In this document: in pieces, positions 37,554 through 44,710 of the stretch | Layout: each line of letters starts with the position of its first letter | Position numbering within the stretch: position 1 is the first letter of the stretch | IMG/VR virus record: IMGVR_UViG_3300024518_004576 | Coordinates: 1-46,692 of that record | Source: a virus | DNA length: 46,692 nucleotides | Direction: 5' to 3' (one strand) | The notes under the pieces: generated by a model | Databases searched by the model: none | What the model saw: only the letters and a program-made list of their open reading frames with translations | Told to the model about the DNA's origin: nothing | Position numbers and translations under genes: made by a program

Positions 37554-39079
37554 TCCAGCGCGCCGAACTTGCCCGAGAGCATGCCCGGCGACACGGGTTC
37601 CTGGGTTTCGCGAGGGCGTTTTGGCACCTCGCGGAACCGAGCGCGGCGTTCGTGGAGAGCTGGCATCACGGGGCGATGTGTGAGTTCGCCACGGCGTTCT
37701 CGATGTTTCAGTTCAAGATCGGCGTGGTCAACGTCCCCCCGTCCCACACAAAATCGCTGCTCTTCCAGGTCCTCTGGCCAGCCTGGGTGTGGTCTCAGCG
37801 CCCTGCCGAGGCGGTGATGTCGGTGTCGTACGATCTCAACCTCGTGGTTAAGCACGCGGAGCGCACCTACGACGTGGTGTCCTCTCCCCTTTTCCAACAG
37901 GCCTTCCCTGGCAAGGTGACCATCAAGGGGTCGAAGCCCTCCTTCCGCGACTACTCCAACACCGCTGGGGGTCGCAGGTTTTCCACCTCAATCGACGGAA
38001 AATCCACCGGCACGCACGCGGATTACCAGGTACTCGACGATCCCGTCAAGGCCAAAGACTTCACCGTGGTGGAGCTGGACAAAGCTTGGTCCCGAATCTC
38101 TAGGACGTTCTCCACGCGCCATCGTAACGCCGAGCGCTTCTCTCGCTTGCTCGTGATGCAAAGGCTTCACGCGATGGATCCCGCACAACGTTTCCTCCAA
38201 CAGCCGGGCACCGAGCACCTGTGCCTGCCCTTCGAATACGTGCCCCAATGTAGTTGGGATCTCGGGAACTCACTGGGGATCGCCGATCAGCGCACGGAGC
38301 CGGGCGAGGTGCTGTGGGAGGCGAGGTTCCCTACCCCCGAGTCCCGCGCCCTCGCGCGCGCTAACCTCGGAGGCGAGGCAGACGCACAACTCCAACAGAA
38401 CCCTACGCCCGGCACGGGGGGTTACGTCGAGGAGTCATGGCTCGAACTGGTGTGGCAAGACCTCCCCTTGGACTGCATATTCTTCCAGTCCTGGGATTTC
38501 GGGCACAAAGGGGAAAAGGCCAGTCATTCTAACTCTGTGGGGCAGCTGTGGGCGGCCACGTCGTCTCTTGTCAAGGCGTACCGGCTGACCAATTCCCGCA
38601 CGGACCGGGAGAAGGGGCACGCCCCCGAATTCGAAGAGGTGCGTCTGGCACCCGCTACTCGCTTTCTCCTGGTCGACGAAGTAGCGGGGATCTGGAACTA
38701 CCCAAAATCCCGCATAGAATTCCGCGCCGCGCAAGACCGACCCTACTGGGATCGCGCCGACGTGAAGATCATTGAGGACAAAGCCAACGGCGTGGCGATC
38801 CGCCAGGATTTCGACGCGGAGGTCCCTGGTCTGATGGCCGTGGAGGCGGAGGGTTCGAAAGAACTCAGATTTAAAGTCCAGACTACCAAATTTGCTGGAA
38901 AACTGGTAGTCTATCCGGATGCAACTTTTGCGGATGTCAATCGAGCGGAGCTAGTGGGTTTCCCGAATTTCGGAAAAGACGACCGCGTGGACACCACGTC
39001 CCAATTCCTCCGTCTTGCGGGGGAGCTCACCGGCTACAATGCGGATCTAGCCGCCGCGGCAAAGGCCTTGATTGAATGA
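37550..39079 (+). CDS. terL: Large terminase subunit
   Basis: A 509-aa packaging motor. VNVPPSHTKSLL is the Walker A (TKS instead of GKS), YQVLDDPVK the Walker B. The nuclease part has FFQSWDFG, KIIEDKANGVAI and GKDDRVDTTSQ with the expected acidic residues. It cuts and packages the genome through the portal. The GTG start overlaps the SLOG gene; the portal gene follows by ATGA. Confidence 0.92.
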   Translation: MIQRAELAREHARRHGFLGFARAFWHLAEPSAAFVESWHHGAMCEFATAFSMFQFKIGVVNVPPSHTKSLLFQVLWPAWVWSQRPAEAVMSVSYDLNLVVKHAERTYDVVSSPLFQQAFPGKVTIKGSKPSFRDYSNTAGGRRFSTSIDGKSTGTHADYQVLDDPVKAKDFTVVELDKAWSRISRTFSTRHRNAERFSRLLVMQRLHAMDPAQRFLQQPGTEHLCLPFEYVPQCSWDLGNSLGIADQRTEPGEVLWEARFPTPESRALARANLGGEADAQLQQNPTPGTGGYVEESWLELVWQDLPLDCIFFQSWDFGHKGEKASHSNSVGQLWAATSSLVKAYRLTNSRTDREKGHAPEFEEVRLAPATRFLLVDEVAGIWNYPKSRIEFRAAQDRPYWDRADVKIIEDKANGVAIRQDFDAEVPGLMAVEAEGSKELRFKVQTTKFAGKLVVYPDATFADVNRAELVGFPNFGKDDRVDTTSQFLRLAGELTGYNADLAAAAKALIE

Positions 39080-40521
39080 CCAACTACATAGCAGACGCAG
39101 CCGGGACCCTTCGGAAGGACGGAATCTACAATACGGCAACAGGGCTGGGCCTCAGCACATCCGACCGCGGCAAATGCATGGCCGTGGAAGATATGCCTTT
39201 TCTGACCCAGGCAGAGTTGGACGTCCTGTGGGCGCAGAACTGGCTGGCGCAGCGCGTGGTGCGCGCGGTCGTCGACCACGCCATGGTGCGTGGGTTCGAG
39301 ATCGACGAGGATACTGACGGCTCCAAGCTGAAGGCCTGGCGGAAGTTGAACCACGAGAGATACTCCGAGGGCGCCTTACAGCGCGCGCACTACTTGTCGG
39401 GAGTCTACGGCGGTGGAGGTGTTTTCCTGGGCTACGGCGCTGGGGGCGGGGCGCTTGACAGGGCTCCGCCCGAGGCCGGGAAACTGGAATTCCTTGATGC
39501 GTTCTCCTGTTTCGATCTCCAAGCCACCCAGAGGTATGAAAAAAAGAACGACCCAAAACTGAGATTTCCCGAGCAGTACCTGGTCCAAGGCTCTCACCCG
39601 CGCAACGAGATGGAGTTCCATGAGACTCGCCTGCTGCGCGTTGTGCGCTCCCCTGCCGTGAAAAAGAACCAGAAAGAAGAGGACGTCTCCGCATCCCCGG
39701 AATGGGGTATTTCCCTGTTGCAGCCGATCTGGGACGATCTCGGTCGTTACGCCATGGCGTGGGCTGCGGCTGGAAACCTTCTTCAAGAGGCGAGCACCCC
39801 TGTGTTCACCTTGAAAAATCTGCACCGTGCCATCGCGCAGAAGGGGCGCCAGTTTCTCATCGACCGCATGGTAAGTTTCAATCACGGGAGCTCCATCCTA
39901 AAGTCGGTAGTGCTCGAAGAGGGGGAGGAGTACAGGCGCGAGTCCGTCAGCTTCGCAAGCCTTCCCCAGACGCTGCAGGCTATCATCGTGAGCGTCGCGG
40001 GCGCGGCGGGCATCCCTGTGACGGTGCTGTTTAAACAGGCGCCCAGTGGCCTCAGCGCCACCGGGGAGAGCGATCTCCGGCAGTGGGACGACTACTGCGC
40101 GGCCTACCAAACCTTGTTCTTGAAACCCCAGATCGAGTTCCTGCTGGGCGCGCATCTGGGCACGAAAGTGACGATCACCTTTCCGCCCCTCAAGACTCCG
40201 ACTCAGCTGGAGCTGGAGCAAGTCCGGAATCTTCGAATAACAGGAGACCGCATCGTCTGGGAGTCGAGTCTGGGCACGGATAAAACCTGGGCATCGGCTT
40301 TGGCAGCTGGTATACGTATAGAAGACTCCGACGAATTTGCTGCCGGGGTGGAGGACCTAGATGATCAAATCGATAGTGGAGACGAGCCTGACAACAGTGG
40401 AGGCGCTGGATCGAATTTCGGTGGAGCTGGGTTTGAGCCTAACGGCGGACGCCCTCCGAATGCGGCTGAAGAGGGCGGGCCTGCCGAATCTGACGACCCT
40501 GCTGGGGACGAAGGCAGCTGA
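39076..40521 (+). CDS. Portal protein (DUF1073-like)
   Basis: A 481-aa protein following the terminase. TQAELDVLWAQNWLAQRVVRAVVDHAMVRGFEI is the DUF1073 opening. GGGGVFLGY, then SFASLPQTLQAIIVSVAGAAGIPVTVLFKQAPSGLSATGESDLRQWDDY is its most conserved block. The last 60 residues are low-complexity acidic (GDEPDNSGGAGSNFGGAG) and share 161 bases with the start of the next gene in another frame. Confidence 0.9.
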   Translation: MTNYIADAAGTLRKDGIYNTATGLGLSTSDRGKCMAVEDMPFLTQAELDVLWAQNWLAQRVVRAVVDHAMVRGFEIDEDTDGSKLKAWRKLNHERYSEGALQRAHYLSGVYGGGGVFLGYGAGGGALDRAPPEAGKLEFLDAFSCFDLQATQRYEKKNDPKLRFPEQYLVQGSHPRNEMEFHETRLLRVVRSPAVKKNQKEEDVSASPEWGISLLQPIWDDLGRYAMAWAAAGNLLQEASTPVFTLKNLHRAIAQKGRQFLIDRMVSFNHGSSILKSVVLEEGEEYRRESVSFASLPQTLQAIIVSVAGAAGIPVTVLFKQAPSGLSATGESDLRQWDDYCAAYQTLFLKPQIEFLLGAHLGTKVTITFPPLKTPTQLELEQVRNLRITGDRIVWESSLGTDKTWASALAAGIRIEDSDEFAAGVEDLDDQIDSGDEPDNSGGAGSNFGGAGFEPNGGRPPNAAEEGGPAESDDPAGDEGS

Positions 40522-41482
40522 TCGAGTCGAGGCTCGCAAAACCCGCGACCGACTAGCTGCATCAAAGCGGCAGCTGCGCTCTCACGAAGAAGAGATCTCC
40601 ACGCTCCGAGAAAAGGTGGACCTTTATGAGAGCCTACCGGAACCGGCCCCTGTACCGGTTCCACGCCGCAACTCCGGGGGCAAACGCCACGGGGCATTCG
40701 TCGTGTTGGCTTCCGATTGGCACATCGGTGAAACCGTAGACCCCATCAAAGTAGCGGGCGTCAACGAGTACAACCCCGCCGTCGCGAAGCAGAGGGCAGA
40801 GAGATTCTTCCAGGGCGTTGTGCGCCTTGTGGACACCCATCGCGCCACGTTCGACATCCCCCAGATCGTGATGTGGTTCGGAGGGGACTTGATGACCGGG
40901 CACATCCACGAGGAGCTGATGGAAGGCAATGCCATGTCCCCCGTCGAGGAGGTTATCTGGCTACGCGACACCATTCTATCCGGGATCAACTTTGTCCGGT
41001 CGGAGACTGGCGCCCAACTCATCGTGCCCTGGGATTTTGGCAACCACGGCCGGACCACCCCAGGACGGCGCATCGCGACCGCAGGGGAGAATTCCTACGA
41101 ATACATGCTGGGGCAAATCTTGGCAAAGGATGTCCCGGAGCTGCGGGTTGATTTGTCCAAGCACACCTACGTGGACGTGATGCACCACACGCTGCACTTC
41201 TGTCACGGGGATGATGTCCGCTACGGCGGGGGTGTCGGCGGCTTGGACGTGCCTTTGAAAAAAGCCATCATGGGGTGGGACAAGGTCAAGCGCGCGGACT
41301 ACCACCACATCGGGCACTTTCACCAGACCGGCTACGGGACCAACTACATCACCAACGGGAGCCTTATCGGTTACGGGGAGTACGCCTACTCGATCCGAGC
41401 CAACCCCGAACCACCTCGTCAGGCGAGTTACGTGCTTGACGCGAAGCGAGGGCGGTGTATGATGACTGACATATGGGTATGA
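40361..41482 (+). CDS. Calcineurin-like metallophosphoesterase with HTH-like N-terminus
   Basis: A 373-aa protein. An N-terminal helical segment (TVEALDRISVELGLSLTADALRMRLKRAG) looks like a helix-turn-helix, then a coiled coil (LRSHEEEISTLREKVDLYESL). The catalytic part has ASDWHIGE, WFGGDLMTG, WDFGNHGR, HFCHGDD and HIGHFHQT, the five motifs of two-metal phosphoesterases (Mre11/YfcE type). It may trim DNA ends or hydrolyse a nucleotide. GGAGG six bases before the ATG at 40361 supports this start even though it overlaps the portal gene by 161 bases. Confidence 0.85.
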   Translation: MIKSIVETSLTTVEALDRISVELGLSLTADALRMRLKRAGLPNLTTLLGTKAADRVEARKTRDRLAASKRQLRSHEEEISTLREKVDLYESLPEPAPVPVPRRNSGGKRHGAFVVLASDWHIGETVDPIKVAGVNEYNPAVAKQRAERFFQGVVRLVDTHRATFDIPQIVMWFGGDLMTGHIHEELMEGNAMSPVEEVIWLRDTILSGINFVRSETGAQLIVPWDFGNHGRTTPGRRIATAGENSYEYMLGQILAKDVPELRVDLSKHTYVDVMHHTLHFCHGDDVRYGGGVGGLDVPLKKAIMGWDKVKRADYHHIGHFHQTGYGTNYITNGSLIGYGEYAYSIRANPEPPRQASYVLDAKRGRCMMTDIWV

Positions 41483-41688
41483 CTAGATTTCACGGGCCGA
41501 TGAAATTTCGCCCCCCGAGGGGTGACGCTCGCGCGCGCCGCTGCGCGGAGTGCGGCCAAATCCACTATGGAGAGGAGTGCTCCGGAATCAATGAACTCTA
41601 CGGAGAGGCCTGGGAGGCCCGTGAGACGGAAGACCTAATGCGTGAAGTCGAGGAGGCCCTAGGCTTCCGGTTGGAGGTGGCAGAATGA
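41473..41688 (+). CDS. Small hypothetical protein with Cys cluster
   Basis: A 71-aa protein with RRCAECGQIHYGEECSG, possibly a zinc knuckle, and an acidic helical end (EDLMREVEEALGFRLEVAE). It overlaps the phosphoesterase end by ten bases and the next gene by ATGA. No family recognised. Confidence 0.62.
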   Translation: MGMTRFHGPMKFRPPRGDARARRCAECGQIHYGEECSGINELYGEAWEARETEDLMREVEEALGFRLEVAE

Positions 41689-41852
41689 ACAATTACATCG
41701 TGAAAATACCCGTAATTTGCTGGGAGATCGTGCGCGTCAAGGCGGACTCTGAAGAGCTCGCCGTCGAGGCGGCGGCAGACCTCCGATCCGAGGAGTACGA
41801 ATACGACACGGACCTTTTCACGGCACCCCAAGTGGAGGAAGAGGTACCGTGA
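41685..41852 (+). CDS. 55-aa hypothetical protein
   Basis: An acidic alpha/beta microprotein (MNNYIVKIPVICWEIVRVKA, then DSEELAVEAAADLRSEEYEY). The pattern beta-strand, helix with EAA, resembles many phage proteins that start with YxVxxPV. It overlaps both neighbours. The function is not known. Confidence 0.62.
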   Translation: MNNYIVKIPVICWEIVRVKADSEELAVEAAADLRSEEYEYDTDLFTAPQVEEEVP

Positions 41853-42040
41853 CACCCCGTCCCTTCCGCAAATGGCAGTTACCCCGCTGGATTGACCACA
41901 CTGTGTCCTACCTCTACCTGCGCATCGTGGGGAGTAGATGCATAGGCTGTGGCGCCTCCCTCCCGTGGGACGAGCACCTATGTGAGGATTGCAGGCGGAT
42001 CGATCACTCCATGGACGGCTGCCGTGGCCTCCCGTCGTAG
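41849..42040 (+). CDS. Zinc-ribbon microprotein
   Basis: A 63-aa basic protein with CIGCGASLPWDEHLCEDCRR, a CxxC-CxxC zinc ribbon. GTG start overlapping the previous stop. It overlaps the start of the minor head gene by 17 bases. The function is not known. Confidence 0.68.
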   Translation: MTPRPFRKWQLPRWIDHTVSYLYLRIVGSRCIGCGASLPWDEHLCEDCRRIDHSMDGCRGLPS

Positions 42041-42671
42041 GAGATCGCTGAAGGCCCGCAAAGGGTCCCGCAAAGCGAGCCGATTCAACGACCTCCAGGC
42101 CGCTCGCATGGAGGTCGTTTACCGGAAGGGCATTAAGGCGGGCCGCGTCTCTCGATCCCTCTCTCTGGAGATCTGGCGCATAGGAGAGCGCAGCGTGCGC
42201 AAGGTCGAGGGTGACATCCTCAAGATCCCAGGGATCGCTCCTGACGTATTCGAGGGGATTGATTCGACCAAGAGCTTGGCGAAGTTTCGCCGCACCAATG
42301 TGGACTTGATCAAGGACCTCACCCAGCAACAGAGGGAGGCCGTCTCCCAGACGTTGCAGAACTTTCGGGACGCCCGACCGAAAGAGCTCGCCGAGGAGTT
42401 GCGCCGGGTGACCGGGGTTAGTCAGGCGAAGTCCGACCTCTGGGCGAGGGACCAGACTCTAAAATACCACAGCCAGATCGACGAGGCCCGCGGTAAGACC
42501 GCCGGGCTGGAGCACTATATTTGGCGCACGGCGGGTCCAGGGGACGAGCGCACTCGCGAAAGTCACGCCGCGCTCGAGGGCCTGCGCTTCCATCGGGGCA
42601 ATCCCCCGGAAGTAGGCCATCCCGGTGAAGATTACCAATGTCGATGTATTCGTGAATGGGTGCTGACGTGA
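42024..42671 (+). CDS. Minor head protein (Mu gpF / SPP1 gp7-like)
   Basis: A 215-aa protein. The basic N-terminus (ASRRRRSLKARKGSRKASRF) is followed by helical regions and the conserved end YIWRTAGPGDERTRESHAALEGLRFHRGNPPEVGHPGEDYQCRC, the hallmark of the SPP1 gp7/Mu F head morphogenesis family. It probably acts in capsid assembly or DNA ejection. The GTG start at 42024 is my choice, because the basic stretch begins there; the frame is open a little further upstream. Confidence 0.85.
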   Translation: MASRRRRSLKARKGSRKASRFNDLQAARMEVVYRKGIKAGRVSRSLSLEIWRIGERSVRKVEGDILKIPGIAPDVFEGIDSTKSLAKFRRTNVDLIKDLTQQQREAVSQTLQNFRDARPKELAEELRRVTGVSQAKSDLWARDQTLKYHSQIDEARGKTAGLEHYIWRTAGPGDERTRESHAALEGLRFHRGNPPEVGHPGEDYQCRCIREWVLT

Positions 42672-42682
42672 AATATTTCACG
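42667..42682. promoter_or_regulatory. 16-bp perfect palindrome, candidate operator
   Basis: CGTGAAATATTTCACG is a perfect 16-bp palindrome covering the stop codon of the minor head gene. It lies about 70 bases upstream of the -10 box at 42747-42752. The size and symmetry suit a dimeric repressor site. No repressor gene is recognised in the window. Confidence 0.55.
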
Positions 42683-42743
42683 GACCAGTGACGTCAAACT
42701 CTTGCAGGGGGGCGGTGAGTTATGGCAGTGGGGGCTGTCTCAG

Positions 42744-42752
42744 TGTTAAACT
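42744..42752 (+). promoter_or_regulatory. Possible extended -10 leaderless promoter for 42760
   Basis: TGT-TAAACT (42744-42752) lies seven bases before the ATG at 42760; the TAAACT box is identical to that of the structural promoter at 1623-1628. No good -35 is visible (TGGCAG-like at 42723-42728), and no Shine-Dalgarno precedes the start. Confidence 0.45.
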
Positions 42753-42759
42753 TCGGCCC

Positions 42760-43083
42760 ATGAGTGCACTGTCGGATTTCGCAGAAGCGACCGTAGAGGG
42801 CCTGCTCGGAGAGGCGACTCCGGATATTGAGGTGTCAATCCCCGCCACCAATCTGGTTGTCAAACTCACAGGTGTGGACCTGGAGATTTGGGATTCGGAT
42901 GTACTGGCATTCGGTGGACTGTTCAACCACACCGACAGCGTCAACGGCCTGCAGTGGGGGAGAGGGTACCATGGTCTGCGGCTCGAGAAATGCGATTCGG
43001 GGGATTGGGAACTGCGACATGCTGGCATCTGTGGACGGGGGGCTGATCCGGAGGACGCCATCACGGCGGTGTTTGCTCCATGA
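42760..43083 (+). CDS. Small hypothetical protein
   Basis: A 107-aa protein. LSDFAEATVEGLLGEATPDIEVSI is followed by VVKLTGVDLEIWDSDVLAFGGLFNHTD and GYHGLRLEKCDSGDWELRHAGICG, an alpha/beta plan. The start is the ATG at 42760 because it sits right after the -10 box; the frame is open upstream to 42688. The next gene follows by ATGA. Confidence 0.65.
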   Translation: MSALSDFAEATVEGLLGEATPDIEVSIPATNLVVKLTGVDLEIWDSDVLAFGGLFNHTDSVNGLQWGRGYHGLRLEKCDSGDWELRHAGICGRGADPEDAITAVFAP

Positions 43084-43232
43084 GCCGTATCCCGGATCGA
43101 GTGCTCAAACGCCTCGTCGCTAACCAGGGGGTCCTTGAGAAAGCGCACACGAGCACACCGGAAAAACGATTGTCCAACCGTCAGGTCTATTTACTAGTCC
43201 TAGATCTACTAGATGCACGGGGAGGGCCGTAA
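43080..43232 (+). CDS. 50-aa hypothetical protein
   Basis: A small basic protein (MSRIPDRVLKRLVANQGVLE, then RLSNRQVYLLVLDLLDARGGP) that looks like two helices. The ATGA overlap with the upstream stop supports translation. No family recognised. Confidence 0.55.
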   Translation: MSRIPDRVLKRLVANQGVLEKAHTSTPEKRLSNRQVYLLVLDLLDARGGP

Positions 43233-43237
43233 AACAC

Positions 43238-43265
43238 TTGACCGAGGGATTCCTGCAGCTATAGT
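43238..43265 (+). promoter_or_regulatory. Leaderless promoter for the 43273 gene
   Basis: TTGACC (43238-43243), a 16-nt spacer and TATAGT (43260-43265), with the ATG at 43273 seven bases on. The -10 block GCAGCTATAGTAAATAGC is almost the same as that at 521 (GAGCTATAGTAAATAC). No Shine-Dalgarno is present. Confidence 0.78.
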
Positions 43266-43272
43266 AAATAGC

Positions 43273-43458
43273 ATGCAGACGCAACGACCTAGTCAAGCCC
43301 CGACACTTACCCCCTCCGAGTACTCTGACCTCATGGCAGAACTGAACCCCACCACTGAGGTGCCCGTGATCGCTCCCCAGGGGAACACAGACCGGCTCCT
43401 AGACCTGGTCTTCGGGGTGGACCTATCCCAGGCGAGCCTAGCCGAGGGGTCACAATGA
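43273..43458 (+). CDS. Small hypothetical protein, first gene of a leaderless unit
   Basis: A 61-aa protein. SEYSDLMAELNPTTEVPVIA is followed by a helix (RLLDLVFGVDLSQASL). The frame is open further upstream, but the promoter and the matching promoter at 521 fix the start at 43273. It overlaps the next gene by four bases. The function is not known. Confidence 0.65.
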   Translation: MQTQRPSQAPTLTPSEYSDLMAELNPTTEVPVIAPQGNTDRLLDLVFGVDLSQASLAEGSQ

Positions 43459-44294
43459 AACGGCAAGTAGTGTCGCTGTTGCATGGAGCGACGGACTTCT
43501 GGGACAATTCGCTGTCGCGAGAAGACACCGTCGTCCACGAGGACTGGATTGAGATTCTGCCCCCTCTCCACCTGCACGGCGTGGCGATGACGTCCAGTGT
43601 CAGACAGTCACACCTAGGGCGCTCTCAGGTCATGGAGGCCAATTACGCTGACGGCACTCTACTGACTTACTCTGTGTCAGATGGCCAATGGCGGACCGAC
43701 GGTGGATCTCCTGCCTGGACTCCATGGCGCTCACTCGCTATGGCGGGAAGAGCTCGGACGGCCGGGCGGATTAAGGAGAGGCGATGGTCCCTCCCAAAGG
43801 CATGTCCCGGCGTCCGAGAAGACGGCAGGGTGAAGTGGATGCACCTGGACGAGCCTACCACGGACACGGACCTAGGGCCGGCAAAGTGGCTTCGTGTGTG
43901 GGGAGACTCCCTGATCGCCGTGCCCCGCCCGTCCCTCCTACTGGCGGGGTCCAAGGTCGAGATCGTTAAGGAGGAGTACTACGAAAACGGCACATGCATC
44001 TACGCCGACTATGGGGTCTGCGCGGTGGATCTGGTGGACGGAGGGTACCTCCTACACTACGCCAGTGGAGACAGGTCGTGGCGATTCGGAGGCACCTACA
44101 CTACGCCCTGGCATGCGACCACCGCATTCGGGGTACAGGTAGGGCAGACGGGGGGCATCGGGTGGATGGATGGCGCATGGGACGTGATCATTCGCGCCAA
44201 GGGTGTGACGGTGTCTCACGGCGGGAGTGCCGCGACGTCTCGGACCCCGTTGAGGGCAGCTCAGAAACTTCGAAAGGTGCAAAAAGGCAAATAA
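43455..44294 (+). CDS. Hypothetical protein with an internal duplication
   Basis: A 279-aa protein. Two regions look alike: around residues 62-90 (MEANYADGTLLTYSVSDGQWRTDGGSPAW) and 188-225 (CIYADYGVCAVDLVDGG, YLLHYASGDRSWRFGGTYTTPW), each ending in a W-x-x-x-G-x-x-x-x-P-W pattern, so it probably has two copies of a small Trp-rich beta domain. The C-terminus is basic. It ends the unit before the terminator at 44346. No family recognised. Confidence 0.65.
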   Translation: MKRQVVSLLHGATDFWDNSLSREDTVVHEDWIEILPPLHLHGVAMTSSVRQSHLGRSQVMEANYADGTLLTYSVSDGQWRTDGGSPAWTPWRSLAMAGRARTAGRIKERRWSLPKACPGVREDGRVKWMHLDEPTTDTDLGPAKWLRVWGDSLIAVPRPSLLLAGSKVEIVKEEYYENGTCIYADYGVCAVDLVDGGYLLHYASGDRSWRFGGTYTTPWHATTAFGVQVGQTGGIGWMDGAWDVIIRAKGVTVSHGGSAATSRTPLRAAQKLRKVQKGK

Positions 44295-44308
44295 CTGGGC
44301 CTCAGAAT

Positions 44309-44336
44309 TAGCCCTCCTAACCCCCTGGGAGGGCTA
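44309..44336 (+). other. Hairpin upstream of the terminator
   Basis: TAGCCCTCC (44309-44317) pairs with GGAGGGCTA (44328-44336) in a 9-bp stem. No T-tract follows. It lies directly before the terminator and may protect the mRNA end. Confidence 0.6.
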
Positions 44337-44345
44337 GGAACCGAA

Positions 44346-44371
44346 AGCCCGGCCACATGGTCGGGCTTTTT
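44346..44371 (+). terminator. Intrinsic terminator after the 43455 gene
   Basis: AGCCCGGCC (44346-44354), a 4-nt loop and GGTCGGGCT (44359-44367), a 9-bp stem with one G-U pair, followed by TTTT. It marks the end of the accessory unit that begins at 43238. Confidence 0.9.
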
Positions 44372-44405
44372 AATGTCTCACATACCGCTCGGTATGCGAT
44401 AAATA

Positions 44406-44485
44406 CGGAGAAAATCATTTTTGGATTTAATTCGGCAATAAAGATCGGAGGGAAATCATTTTGTGGATTTAATTCGGCAATAAAG
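44406..44485. repeat. Two tandem AT-rich direct repeats (about 40 bp)
   Basis: Two copies (44406-44443 and 44446-44485) share GGATTTAATTCGGCAATAAA and an upstream AAATCATTTT. They lie in the 416-bp gene-free stretch 44295-44710. With only two copies this is not a CRISPR array. The AT richness and the palindromic cassette next to it suggest an origin-like or regulatory region. Frames on both strands crossing it are simply the repeat translated. Confidence 0.8.
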
Positions 44486-44532
44486 GCGAAAACTAATTTA
44501 ATTAAAAACCTCAATGAATCTGGCAAAGCATT

Positions 44533-44671
44533 ACAACTGTAGCCCCCCGCGTGTGTGTCCGAACTTCCTATACTATCTATATATTTTACTATTACCTATA
44601 TACTATTAAAGGATCTCTATTATAAGTCTGGGTGCACACGCGGGGGGCTACAGTTGTGATCGATTGTTCAG
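44533..44671. repeat. AT-rich palindromic cassette, copy 2 (inverted)
   Basis: Positions 44547-44647 are the exact reverse complement of 12006-12106. In this copy the ends form a 23-bp perfect terminal inverted repeat (44533-44555 and 44635-44657, starting ACAACTGTAG), enclosing 79 bp of mostly A/T. A further 19 bp outside (44653-44671) match the flank of copy 1. Copy 1 lacks the perfect ends, so the palindrome is longer here. It lies between the terminator at 44371 and the gene at 44711. Confidence 0.92.
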
Positions 44672-44674
44672 CCC

Positions 44675-44680
44675 TTGACA
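44675..44680 (+). promoter_or_regulatory. Possible -35 box for the 44711 gene
   Basis: A perfect TTGACA lies 30 bases before the ATG at 44711, the right distance for a leaderless start. The region 17-18 bases downstream (CAAATT) is a poor -10. No Shine-Dalgarno is present. Confidence 0.35.
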
Positions 44681-44710
44681 AGGCCCTCTAGGCGCCCCAA
44701 ATTGCCTGGC

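Noticed and set aside
44406-44485. Direct repeats as a CRISPR array
   Set aside because: Only two copies, adjacent with no spacer, and no cas genes apart from a Cas4-like nuclease that is common in phages.
44317-44542. Frames on both strands across the AT-rich repeats (IAELNP or FNSAIK twice)
   Set aside because: The repeated peptides come from the 40-bp direct repeats; the frames cross the terminator and palindrome and lack ribosome binding sites.
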